This document shows positions 5,267 through 11,242 of a stretch of DNA of 11,242 nt, piece by piece (positions within the stretch are counted from its first letter, which is position 1; every line of letters starts with the position of its first letter). The translations under genes and the position numbers were made by a program. Under the pieces are notes generated by a model, which did no database searches, was not told the origin of the DNA, and saw only the letters and a program-made list of their open reading frames with translations. The stretch comes from an uncultured Clostridia bacterium (lineage in GTDB: Bacteria > Bacillota > Clostridia > UMGS1883). Location: NCBI GenBank assembly GCA_947630525.1, contig CANRHW010000033.1, positions 1 to 11,242 on the forward strand, read 5' to 3'.

Positions 5267-5980
5267 TTGGCCGTGGAATGGAAAATGAAAGAGAGAATTT
5301 ACAGCATACCGCTGACGGACGCGCTCAATGAAAACTGCGACTGCGTCATGTGTGCGCTGGAAGAAAAGCTGGAAAAAGACGCCGTCGATTACTTTATGGG
5401 GGCTTCAAAAATGGAGCCTGACATAAGGATAATGACCAACAAAAAGGGATTTTGCCGCCGCCATCTGCACATGATGGAGGACAGCGGCAGTCCTCTCGGT
5501 CTGGCCCTCATGCTGGACACTCACCTAAATGAAATAGTGTCGCGGCTGGGCAAAAAGGGCAAGCTGGGCGGACTTTTTGCGGCAAAAAAGAACATCGGCG
5601 CCGTGGCCGCCGAGCTGGAGGAAATAATAGACGGCTGCGTGGTCTGCGACAAGCTGAGCGGGCATCTTTCCGACGCCGCCGGCAATCTTGTTTATCTTTG
5701 GGATAAGGAGCCGGACTTCCGCCGCAAGCTGGAGGGCTCAAAGGGGCTTTGTCTGCCACATATGCTGCTGGTGCTAAAGGCCGCGTCCTCGGAGCTTAGC
5801 GGCAAGCGGCTGGACGAATTTGCGGATTTCATAATCCGCACCCAAAGCGATATGCTGGACGCGCTGAATGAGGATGTGAACTGGTTCACAAAGAAGTTTG
5901 ACTTTAACCACAAAGACGACGACTGGAAAAACAGCCGCGACGCCGTGCCAAGGGCGGTAGATAAGCTGGTAAAGTTTTAA
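5267..5980 (+). CDS. DUF6062 family protein with duplicated CxxC/CxxH sites
   Basis: A soluble 237-residue protein of unknown function; I recognise the DUF6062 pattern (start KERIYSIPLTDAL, then a Cys cluster, MEPDIRI, KKGFCRRH). Cys24, Cys26 and Cys29, then Cys63 and His66 form a first set. Cys124 and Cys127, then Cys162 and His165 form a second set with almost the same spacing, which suggests an internal duplication binding metal or iron-sulfur. There is no signal peptide or membrane helix. Start: the TTG at 5267 has GGGAGG 9 bases upstream. The first ATG (5285, residue 7) better fits where I recall relatives beginning but lacks a good SD, so both are possible. A CBS-domain gene follows in the same operon. 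Confidence 0.8.
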   Translation: MAVEWKMKERIYSIPLTDALNENCDCVMCALEEKLEKDAVDYFMGASKMEPDIRIMTNKKGFCRRHLHMMEDSGSPLGLALMLDTHLNEIVSRLGKKGKLGGLFAAKKNIGAVAAELEEIIDGCVVCDKLSGHLSDAAGNLVYLWDKEPDFRRKLEGSKGLCLPHMLLVLKAASSELSGKRLDEFADFIIRTQSDMLDALNEDVNWFTKKFDFNHKDDDWKNSRDAVPRAVDKLVKF

Positions 5981-6018
5981 ACCGGCATACGGAATTACAT
6001 CCAATGGAGGGTGGTTAT

Positions 6019-6450
6019 TTGAATATACTCAGATTTTTGACGCCTAAAAATCAGGTGGTTTACCTATATGACGATTTTACCCTGCGCCAGGCGATGGAAA
6101 AAATGGAGTACCACCGCTACACGGCGGTGCCCGTTATAAACCGGCGCGGAGAGTATGAGGATATACTTACCGAGGGCGATATACTCTGGGCCCTTAAAGA
6201 CATATGCGGCTTTGACCTTAAGGTGGCGGAGCAGACGCCGCTTAAGGAGGTGCGCCGCCATTCGAGGAAAGCGCCCATCGGCGTTAACTCGAACATCGAA
6301 GACCTTATGTCGCTGGCCATAAACCAAAACTTTGTGCCGGTCATTGACGATACAAGGGTTTTCATCGGCATAGTCACGCGAAAGGACATACTTCAATACT
6401 GCGCCGGCCTTATGGACCGCAATAAGGAGCAGGAGAGCGACGCGGTGTAA
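6019..6450 (+). CDS. Protein with two CBS domains
   Basis: A soluble 143-residue protein made of a CBS pair (about 12-60 and 75-128). CBS pairs bind adenine nucleotides and usually act as energy or nucleotide sensors. Visible signatures are TAVPVINRRGEY and LTEGDIL in the first domain and FVPVIDDTRVFIGIVTRKDIL in the second. The TTG at 6019 is preferred as start: GGAGGG lies 7 bases upstream, and homologs as I recall begin MNI-FLTPK. The in-frame ATG at 6004 would overlap that ribosome site and has no SD of its own. The gene lies 38 bases after the DUF6062 gene with no promoter between, and a strong terminator follows. Its partner is unknown. Confidence 0.88.
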   Translation: MNILRFLTPKNQVVYLYDDFTLRQAMEKMEYHRYTAVPVINRRGEYEDILTEGDILWALKDICGFDLKVAEQTPLKEVRRHSRKAPIGVNSNIEDLMSLAINQNFVPVIDDTRVFIGIVTRKDILQYCAGLMDRNKEQESDAV

Positions 6451-6480
6451 TGAAAAAATGAATAATTAACCCCTTTTTAC

Positions 6481-6531
6481 ACACTGGGCCATACCCGCGT
6501 CGGAGTATGGCCCAGTGTTTTTCGTTTTTCG
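6481..6531 (+). terminator. Strong intrinsic terminator after the CBS gene
   Basis: ACACTGGGCCATAC (6481-6494) pairs perfectly with GTATGGCCCAGTGT (6505-6518), a 14-bp stem with a 10-base loop, followed by TTTTTCGTTTTTCG. It ends the spoIIID-side plus-strand operon. The convergent pepD ends at 6548, so the hairpin may also help stop its transcript, although the minus-strand side lacks a good T-run. Confidence 0.93.
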
Positions 6532-6547
6532 TTTTATTTCGCCCGTT

Positions 6548-7996
6548 TTATTTCAGCCGTTTCAGCACTGCCAAAACATAGTCCCAAGTGCGCTTAACCG
6601 AGGCGGTATCCATGCTCTCGGAGGGCGTGTGGATATCCTTCATATCGGGGCCCATCGAAACGCAGTCAAGCCCCGGCAGCTTGCCGGCAAAAAGGCCGCA
6701 CTCCACGCCCGCGTGTATCGCTTCAACGGAGGGCTTATGGCCGTACTGCTCCTCAAACACCTCGACCATAACATTCCTGAGCCGGGAATCCGGCTTATAC
6801 TCCCAGGCGGGATATGCGCCGTCGCAGTCAACGCTGCCGCCCAGCACGTCCATCAGGTTTTCAAGGCGGCTCACAAGCTCGTCCTTTTCGGTGCCGACGC
6901 TGCTGCGGACGGCAAAGCTCATATCGACCTTGGATTCGCCGGTTTTGAGTATGCCCATATTGAGAGAGGTCTGCACCAGCCCTGGAATGTCCACGCTCAT
7001 GCGCTGTATGCCGCAGGGCAGATTGTTGAGCGCGGCGATAAGGCGCTTTTTGGACCAGGGGTCCATGACGGCAAAAATGCTCTCGACGCCGTGAGTTACG
7101 GTGAGTTTCAGCTCGGGGTCAGTTACGCGGTACTCGGAGGCGAATATTTTGTCAAACCTATCCACCGCCGCGCAGACCTTGGCTTCTTCGCCGGGGGCTA
7201 CGACTATGTCCGCGGTGCAGGCACGCGGTATGGCATTGTCCTTCATGCCGCCGTTGACGCTGACGAGCCCATAGGAAACCGCCTTATCCAGCTCGCAGAG
7301 GAACCGGCCCATAAGCCGGTTGGCGGTGGCGCGGCCTTTATCTATCTCAACGCCGGAGTGCCCGCCGGTCAGGCCGCCCAGCTCTATCACCAGCCGCAAA
7401 CCCGCCGCCGTCTCACGGCCGACGGGCAGATGACAGTTGGCCGTCACGCCGCCGGCGCAGCTCACCAGCAGCACGCCCTCCACCTCGGAATCCAGATTTA
7501 TCATGGTACGTGATTTAAGGGGCGAACAATCGATATCCGCGGCGCCGTACATACCTATCTCCTCATCTACGGTCAGCACCACCTCCAGCGGCGGATGCGG
7601 AATATCGTCGGCCGCCAGCAGAGCCAGAGACATGGCCACGGCAATGCCGTCGTCGCCGCCAAGAGTGGTGCCCTCGGCGGAGATTACGCCGTTCTCCAGT
7701 TTGAGCGAAAGGCCGTCCTTTTCAAAATCTATATTGCAGCCAGGGGCCTTTTCGCAGACCATATCCAAATGGCCCTGTATCATTACCGCGTCGGAATTTT
7801 CATAGCCCGGCGTACCGTCCTTGAATATTATCACATTGTTACAGGGCTCCTGAATGTAGCGCAGGCCGTGGGCCCGAGCAAAGGCCGCGCAGTAATCGCT
7901 GATGCCCTTTGTGTTTCCTGAGCCGTGAGGTACGGCGCAAATATCCTCAAAATACCTGAACACGTCCTTGGGTTCAATTCCAGTCAAAACCGCCAT
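6548..7996 (-). CDS. pepD: Aminoacyl-histidine dipeptidase, M20 family (PepD-like)
   Basis: A cytosolic zinc peptidase that cleaves dipeptides such as Xaa-His (carnosine-type) or broader short peptides. The 482-residue length fits the PepD group. Metal and catalytic motifs are in order: GHLDMV with His76 and Asp78, TLGGDDGI with Asp115/Asp116, DEEIGM with Glu145/Glu146, and HTPSES with His456 near the C-terminus. The lid/dimerisation domain occupies roughly 190-390, and no key residue appears missing. The ATG follows GGAGGAAG. It is the last gene of a minus-strand operon, 16 bases after the small membrane protein. An oligopeptide transporter gene farther upstream suggests a peptide-use theme. 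Confidence 0.93.
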   Translation of the reverse strand: MAVLTGIEPKDVFRYFEDICAVPHGSGNTKGISDYCAAFARAHGLRYIQEPCNNVIIFKDGTPGYENSDAVMIQGHLDMVCEKAPGCNIDFEKDGLSLKLENGVISAEGTTLGGDDGIAVAMSLALLAADDIPHPPLEVVLTVDEEIGMYGAADIDCSPLKSRTMINLDSEVEGVLLVSCAGGVTANCHLPVGRETAAGLRLVIELGGLTGGHSGVEIDKGRATANRLMGRFLCELDKAVSYGLVSVNGGMKDNAIPRACTADIVVAPGEEAKVCAAVDRFDKIFASEYRVTDPELKLTVTHGVESIFAVMDPWSKKRLIAALNNLPCGIQRMSVDIPGLVQTSLNMGILKTGESKVDMSFAVRSSVGTEKDELVSRLENLMDVLGGSVDCDGAYPAWEYKPDSRLRNVMVEVFEEQYGHKPSVEAIHAGVECGLFAGKLPGLDCVSMGPDMKDIHTPSESMDTASVKRTWDYVLAVLKRLK

Positions 7997-8012
7997 TTTT
8001 ATCTTCCTCCAT

Positions 8013-8354
8013 TCACTTTTTGCGATAGGCGGAACCCTCCGCCTTTTCTATCAGTCCGTCATGAACCATGGCGTCTATAAGCCGCGCCGTGAAAGCCGGG
8101 TCGTCCTGAACAACGGCCCTGTTTCGGCTGTAAAGCTCCCCGGCGCTGATGCCGGCCACAAGCTTGCGCATTTCCGCCTCGGTCACGACGTCATGTGTCT
8201 TTAAATAGCCCATTACCTTATCCGCCGATTTGGAAAGCAGCATTTTAGCCAGGGTCTCCTTCTGGAAATATGCCTTGCGCATACCCCAGACCATAAGCAC
8301 CGCCGTTACCGCGGCAAAAAGCAAAACGCCAAAGCCGGCAATGATAAATCTCAT
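8013..8354 (-). CDS. Small protein with N-terminal membrane anchor and possible winged helix
   Basis: A 113-residue protein I do not recognise. Residues 3-24 form a clear membrane helix, followed by a basic stretch (RKAYFQK) and a soluble domain. Residues about 44-110 (ADKVMGYLKTH, TEAEMRKLVAG, FTARLIDAMVHDGLIEKA) have the look of a small winged helix; this is a pattern impression only. The ATG at 8354 overlaps the stop of the PqqD-like gene by 4 bases (ATGA) and has AAAGGGA upstream. The longer reading from 8468 is rejected because it lies inside the neighbouring gene. The tight overlap indicates translational coupling with the PqqD-like protein. Confidence 0.75.
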   Translation of the reverse strand: MRFIIAGFGVLLFAAVTAVLMVWGMRKAYFQKETLAKMLLSKSADKVMGYLKTHDVVTEAEMRKLVAGISAGELYSRNRAVVQDDPAFTARLIDAMVHDGLIEKAEGSAYRKK

Positions 8355-8725
8355 TTCTTTGTCCCTTTCATCACAATAAACCCGCTGCGCTGGAGCGTTG
8401 CCATATAAGTAACCACCCGGTCCAGCATACGTTCCTTTTCGCCGGGGAAAGCCGTTTCCATAGCGCACACGATATCATGCACAGTATGGCTGCCGTCAAT
8501 GTTTTTCCACACAACGCTGCCATACTTGTCCAGCGCAATGTGACTGACCCGCGGCTTTTTAAAAAACTTCTGGGCTATGGAATGATAAAAGCCCTTGTTC
8601 TCCATGTCCACCTCTACAAGGCCGTCCTCCTTTTCACGCCAGGGGCGGTCGCCGCTGCGGACTGGGACGTATTCCATGTAATTGGCGGGTATCTTCATAC
8701 TTTTTTTCGATGTGTTTTTTGCCAT
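8351..8725 (-). CDS. PqqD-family (RRE-like) standalone protein
   Basis: A soluble 124-residue protein with a PqqD-type fold signature: HIALDKYGSVVWKNIDG (about 62-78) followed by a helix (TVHDIVCAMETAF) and a C-terminal helix ending LQRSGFI. PqqD-like domains bind leader peptides of ribosomally made peptides and present them to modifying enzymes. No modifying enzyme or obvious precursor lies beside this one, so its partner is unknown; standalone relatives are found in many Clostridia, as I recall. The ATG at 8725 has GAGG 8 bases upstream. It is first in an operon with the small membrane protein and pepD. No convincing promoter is seen in front of it, so readthrough from the OPT gene is possible. 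Confidence 0.75.
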   Translation of the reverse strand: MAKNTSKKSMKIPANYMEYVPVRSGDRPWREKEDGLVEVDMENKGFYHSIAQKFFKKPRVSHIALDKYGSVVWKNIDGSHTVHDIVCAMETAFPGEKERMLDRVVTYMATLQRSGFIVMKGTKK

Positions 8726-8786
8726 TAAAACTACCTCGTTTTTCGAAATTCAAAGCCGGGAAAGGGAGTCCCTAAGGGGTCCACCT

Positions 8787-8892
8787 CAGACTTATGACAA
8801 GCCCCATGAACAATGGGGAAAGGCCCCCTTTTGATAAAAACATATAATCCCAGGGCGTGCACCTGGGATTATATACCTTAATCGGGGTAGAA
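8787..8892. repeat. Intergenic palindromic repeat element, copy 2
   Basis: The core at 8833-8892 is nearly identical to 3237-3297. Weaker similarity extends left through ATGAACAAT (8806-8814) to CAGACT (8787-8792). The 11-bp terminal inverted repeats seen in copy 1 are not present here, and the inner TCGAAAGGGA palindrome is shortened. Both copies lie between minus-strand genes in the same orientation. Confidence 0.65.
8836..8874 (-). terminator. Hairpin with T-run downstream of the OPT gene
   Basis: The same 13-bp stem as in copy 1 (arms 8842-8854 and 8862-8874, loop GCGTGCA on the plus strand) is followed on the minus strand by five T residues (8840-8836). It would terminate transcription coming from the OPT gene before the PqqD-like operon, at least in part. 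Confidence 0.5.
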
Positions 8893-8925
8893 CTATCATT
8901 TTTATTCCTATAAAAATGATAGTTC
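8890..8925. repeat. Perfect 16-bp inverted repeat
   Basis: GAACTATCATTTTTAT (8890-8905) is perfectly complementary to ATAAAAATGATAGTTC (8910-8925) with a 4-base loop. It directly adjoins the core of repeat copy 2 and is absent from copy 1, where a different hairpin (3296-3320) takes the same position. No T-run follows on either strand. Confidence 0.75.
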
Positions 8926-9113
8926 GTAAGCGCAAGCGCCCGCCAGCGTGACGCTGGACCCGCATAGCTGTGCTCCAACATTAACTATATTAGAGCAGTC
9001 TGTAAAGCGGACGATGGAACGGAGCGTTCCCGGAGAGGTTCTCTCAAAGGGGAACCGTTCGGGTCCCTTTGAAGGAGGCTGCCCTTCTTCAATTTTATCC
9101 AAATCGCTCGATA
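8926..9113. other. Hairpin-dense noncoding spacer downstream of OPT
   Basis: No convincing coding frame is present. Several short perfect stems follow one another: CCAGCG/CGCTGG (8943-8957), GGAACG/CGTTCC (9016-9030), GAGAG/CTCTC (9033-9045), and TCAAAGGG/CCCTTTGA (9044-9051 with 9065-9072). The last two overlap by two bases. With the elements at 8787-8925, the 388-base gap between the OPT and PqqD-like genes is mostly palindromic. It could be the structured 3' region of the OPT mRNA, a small RNA, or decayed repeats; no tRNA or known riboswitch pattern is recognised. Confidence 0.45.
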
Positions 9114-10850
9114 TTATTTAGCCTTTTTCTTGCCGCTGAACATGAACGCTATCATTACGGCCACAAGCGCCACAAAGAAGGCCACGCCGCCCCAGTTACC
9201 CAGAGGAGCGCCCACATTCAGGTCTATGCCAACAGCCGCGAGTATGGCAAGGATTATGCCCACAACGCCCTCGCCGGCTATCATACCAGAGGAGTAGAGT
9301 ACGCCGTTGTCCGCAACGTGCTGACGCTCGGCCTCGTTCTTAAACTTCCGCTTGTCTATCCAGAGACGGATAAGACCGCCAACCATGATAGGCGTGGAAA
9401 GGTGGATAGGCAGGTAAAGGCCTATGGCGAAGGGAAGCACGGGAATGCCGATGATCTCAACGGCGACCGCGATAAACACGCCCGTGAATACCAGGCCCCA
9501 AGGCAGATTGCCGCCCATAACGCCCTCGACAACCATCTTCATCAAAGTGGCCTGGGGAGCCGGGAGCTGAGTAGTGCCGTAGCCCCAAGCGGTGTTCAGA
9601 AGATAGAGCACGCCCGCAATGGCAAGGCCCGCGGCCACGGAGCCTATGAGCTCGCCTATCTGCTGCTTGATGGGAGTAGCGCCCACGATGTAACCAGTTT
9701 TAAGGTCCTGCGAGGTATCGCCGGCCATGGCGGCAACTATGCAGATGACCGTACCGATGCAAATTGCGGTAGCCATGCCGGAGAAGCCTGTCGAGCCGGT
9801 AGCTTTAAGCAGTATGGTGGATATGAGCAAAGTAGCTATCGCCATACCGGAAACCGGGTTGTTGGACGAGCCTACCAGGCCGACCATACGGGCGGATACC
9901 GTAGCGAAGAAGAAGCCGAATATAACAATGATTATTGCCGCAAGCAGACTTACGGGCACGCTGGGCATGAGCCAAAGCAGAACAGCGACCAAAAGTGCGC
10001 CGCCCAAGGCAATTGGCAGGGAAATGCTCTTTTCGGTACGGCTGACGCCGCCTTCATGGCCAAAGCCCTTCATCGCCTTGGCAAAGGTCTTAACTATCAG
10101 GGGCAGAGATTTTATAAGGCTCATAATACCGCCGGCCGCAACCGCGCCCGCGCCTATGTAGCGTACAAAGCTGCCCCACAGGGTCCAGGTGTCAAGGGTA
10201 TTGAACGGAGCGTCGGCGGGGTACATAACGTTGTCGCCGCCAACAAGGACCAGCAGCGGCATGATAACGAACCAGCCCAACGCGGCGCCGCCCAGCATAT
10301 AGGACGAAATGCGCGCGCCGCAGATGTAGCCCACGCCCACCAGAGCGGGAAGCACATCCATGCCTATGCCGGAACCGGGATAGGGCTTGATGGACCAATC
10401 GACCTCGCTGGGGAACAGGCAGAGGCCGTCGGCAACAAACTTGTATATGGCGGCAATTCCAAGGCCGGAGGACACCAGCTTGGACTTTTCGCCGCCCTCC
10501 TCACCGGCCAGCAGCACTTCGGCGCAGGCCTGGCCCTCGGGGAAAGGAAGAACGCCGTGCTCCTCAACGATAAGGGCCGTGCGCAGGGGGATCATAAACA
10601 GCACGCCGAGGATACCGCCCATGACAGCGATAAACGTTATCATGAGGAAAGACGGCGTAGCTACCGACGCATCCTCCTCCGCCCACATGAACAGGGCCGG
10701 GAGGGTAAATATCGCGCCGGCGGCCAAAGACTCACCGGCGGAGCCGATAGTCTGAACCATGTTGTTTTCGAGAATGGAGTTTTTCCGCAGAATAACGCGG
10801 ATAACGCCCATAGAAATAACCGCGGCGGGGATCGATGCCGAAACCGTCAT
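9114..10850 (-). CDS. OPT-family oligopeptide transporter, apparently 5'-truncated
   Basis: A polytopic membrane transporter of the OPT family, likely importing short peptides (or metal chelates) with protons. The 578-residue product shows family segments MTVSASIPAAVISMG (1-15), SILENNMVQTIGSAGESLAAG (split here: SILENNMVQTIG, then SAGESLAAG, 25-45), GDTSQDLKTGYIVGATP, and SSNNPVSGM, and ends normally with a short basic tail. Bacterial relatives are about 630-650 residues, so about 60 N-terminal residues including the first helix seem to be missing. Codons just before the ATG still read Arg-Val-Gly, as in the family's LRVGMTVSASIP, until an in-frame TAA at 10860-10862. There is no SD before this ATG. 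It may be a pseudogene, a deletion variant or an assembly error. Confidence 0.85.
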   Translation of the reverse strand: MTVSASIPAAVISMGVIRVILRKNSILENNMVQTIGSAGESLAAGAIFTLPALFMWAEEDASVATPSFLMITFIAVMGGILGVLFMIPLRTALIVEEHGVLPFPEGQACAEVLLAGEEGGEKSKLVSSGLGIAAIYKFVADGLCLFPSEVDWSIKPYPGSGIGMDVLPALVGVGYICGARISSYMLGGAALGWFVIMPLLVLVGGDNVMYPADAPFNTLDTWTLWGSFVRYIGAGAVAAGGIMSLIKSLPLIVKTFAKAMKGFGHEGGVSRTEKSISLPIALGGALLVAVLLWLMPSVPVSLLAAIIIVIFGFFFATVSARMVGLVGSSNNPVSGMAIATLLISTILLKATGSTGFSGMATAICIGTVICIVAAMAGDTSQDLKTGYIVGATPIKQQIGELIGSVAAGLAIAGVLYLLNTAWGYGTTQLPAPQATLMKMVVEGVMGGNLPWGLVFTGVFIAVAVEIIGIPVLPFAIGLYLPIHLSTPIMVGGLIRLWIDKRKFKNEAERQHVADNGVLYSSGMIAGEGVVGIILAILAAVGIDLNVGAPLGNWGGVAFFVALVAVMIAFMFSGKKKAK

Positions 10851-10878
10851 GCCTACGCGTTAATTAAATTTCATTTTT

Positions 10879-10907
10879 ATTATACAACCTATTTTGTCAA
10901 AAGTCAA
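10879..10907 (-). promoter_or_regulatory. Sigma-A promoter in front of the OPT gene
   Basis: On the minus strand TTGACT (10907-10902) and TATAAT (10884-10879) are 17 bases apart, the same two boxes and spacing as the secDF promoter. The predicted start is near 10872, only about 22 bases before the first OPT ATG, and no ribosome site lies between. The promoter seems intact although the gene start is damaged. Confidence 0.85.
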
Positions 10908-11018
10908 CAAAAAGTTTGCTTTTTTGAGGATAATTTTTGTTATTTTTACGATTTCATCGTCTACGTCCTGCGGCGGGGAAAATGATGAGCAGCGGTGCAA
11001 ACCATTTTCCCAATTTTG
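10908..11018. other. Spacer upstream of the OPT promoter with a 9-bp dyad
   Basis: No gene is seen. GGGAAAATG (10976-10984) and CATTTTCCC (11003-11011) are perfectly complementary with an 18-base gap. This lies upstream of the OPT promoter and downstream of the neighbouring terminator, so it would act as DNA if at all. An operator is possible but unproven. Confidence 0.3.
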
Positions 11019-11054
11019 AAAAAATCGGAACAAGCGATGCAACGCTTGTTCCGA
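11019..11054 (-). terminator. Strong intrinsic terminator of the gene at the right edge
   Basis: TCGGAACAAGCG (11025-11036) and CGCTTGTTCCGA (11043-11054) form a perfect 12-bp stem with a 6-base loop. On the minus strand six T residues follow at once (11024-11019). It ends the transcript entering from the right edge and insulates the OPT promoter. A second weaker G+C stem (11079-11107) with five T residues on the plus strand lies nearby. Confidence 0.9.
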
Positions 11055-11149
11055 CGTAGTTTTATAGGATTTTTTCGGCCGGCGCGTGTGCCCAGGCGCA
11101 GAGCCGGTTTTTATGCAATGGGGAGTCAACCCTGCGCCGGGCGACCGTA

Positions 11150-11242
11150 TCAGCAAACGCCCGCGATTATCATCAACATCCCGGTATCACGATCCATAAC
11201 GACCGCATATCCAAAAGCCTCGGCCACATCGCGAACCGGCAC
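11150..11242 (-). CDS. C-terminal end of a copper-amine-oxidase-N/stalk-domain-like protein (cut by window edge)
   Basis: Thirty codons are visible before a TGA. They read VPVRDVAEAFGY, then AVVMDRDTGMLMIIAGVC. The VPVR-(x)2-AEA-(F/L)-G-(x)n-D-(x)n pattern is that of the repeated stalk domain known as copper amine oxidase N-terminal-like (PF07833), common in secreted clostridial surface proteins and not an enzyme by itself. The final Cys is unusual. A strong terminator follows about 95 bases downstream. With so little sequence, the full protein cannot be named. Confidence 0.55.
   Translation of the reverse strand: MPVRDVAEAFGYAVVMDRDTGMLMIIAGVC

Noticed and set aside
6515..7513. A 332-codon plus-strand frame opposite pepD
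   Set aside because: It starts inside the CBS terminator hairpin and has no SD. The minus strand carries all M20 peptidase motifs.
8354..8468. Extended start for the small membrane protein at 8468
   Set aside because: The extra 38 residues lie wholly inside the PqqD-like gene in another frame and would put a non-membrane stretch before a clear N-terminal anchor. The ATG at 8354 has the coupling overlap and an SD.
9016..9073. Possible tRNA because of a GTTC loop on a stem
   Set aside because: No acceptor stem, D-arm or anticodon arm can be laid out around it. The stems are separate simple hairpins.
10856..10868. Adjacent PacI- and MluI-like recognition sequences at the OPT junction, suggesting vector sequence
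   Set aside because: Both can arise by chance in this A+T/G+C boundary, and flanking DNA on both sides is native-looking (promoter and transporter codons). No vector sequence is recognised.
10860..10874. Leaderless start at the upstream ATG (10874) reading Met-Lys-Phe-Asn before OPT
   Set aside because: It is in frame but stops after four codons at TAA. It may be a remnant or coincidence and cannot encode the missing N-terminus unless the stop is bypassed, for which there is no sign.
9069..10985. A 638-codon plus-strand reading frame opposite the OPT gene
   Set aside because: It mirrors the OPT frame, has a His/Gly/Arg-rich composition without any family motif, lacks a ribosome site, and runs into A+T-rich noncoding DNA. 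It is a shadow of a G+C-rich gene.

Overview
The window looks like chromosomal DNA from an anaerobic, endospore-lineage Clostridia. An Oscillospirales-type gut member is my guess, not something the sequence proves. The main reasons are a clear spoIIID, the nearly clostridia-wide six-cysteine peptide SCIFF with its radical-SAM maturase, a TIGR04086-type membrane protein, DUF6062 and CBS proteins, G+C-rich genes with A+T-rich spacers, and near-consensus sigma-A promoters with strong Shine-Dalgarno (SD) sites. There are no rRNA or tRNA genes, CRISPR arrays, transposase genes or prophage genes.

Left part (1-4622, all minus strand): an APRT-like phosphoribosyltransferase and a TIGR04086-type membrane protein share one promoter (4656-4684). 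Next comes scfA, a 48-residue six-cysteine precursor too short for a normal ORF cutoff, behind a textbook promoter (3534-3562). After a hairpin-rich 200-bp spacer comes scfB, the thioether-forming maturase. Then secD and the start of secF follow from their own consensus promoter (1677-1705), whose -35 box sits inside a perfect 10-bp dyad. The layout suggests constitutive peptide production, damped scfB expression, and co-localisation with the Sec export motor.

Middle (4762-6450, plus strand): spoIIID has a candidate SigE-type promoter and a strong terminator. An A+T-rich spacer with two 45-bp palindromic repeats leads to a two-gene operon: a DUF6062 protein with a duplicated CxxC/CxxH signature, and a two-CBS-domain protein that probably starts at TTG. 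A strong terminator at 6481-6531 separates this from the convergent genes on the right.

Right part (6548-11242, minus strand): a PqqD-like standalone protein, a small membrane-anchored protein and an M20-family dipeptidase (PepD) form a tight operon. Upstream of it lies a 388-bp hairpin-dense spacer holding a second copy of the repeat found between scfA and scfB. Then comes an OPT-family oligopeptide transporter whose 5' end appears to be missing: family-type residues (Arg-Val-Gly) continue upstream of its first ATG until an in-frame TAA, directly beside an intact promoter. At the right edge is the last 30 codons of a gene resembling a copper-amine-oxidase-N/stalk domain, followed by a strong terminator.

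Most of the genes are known families. The items most worth a second look are the shared terminator-bearing repeat, the truncated OPT gene, the PqqD-like/membrane/PepD operon, the internally duplicated DUF6062 metal-site signature, and the several perfect dyads at promoters.
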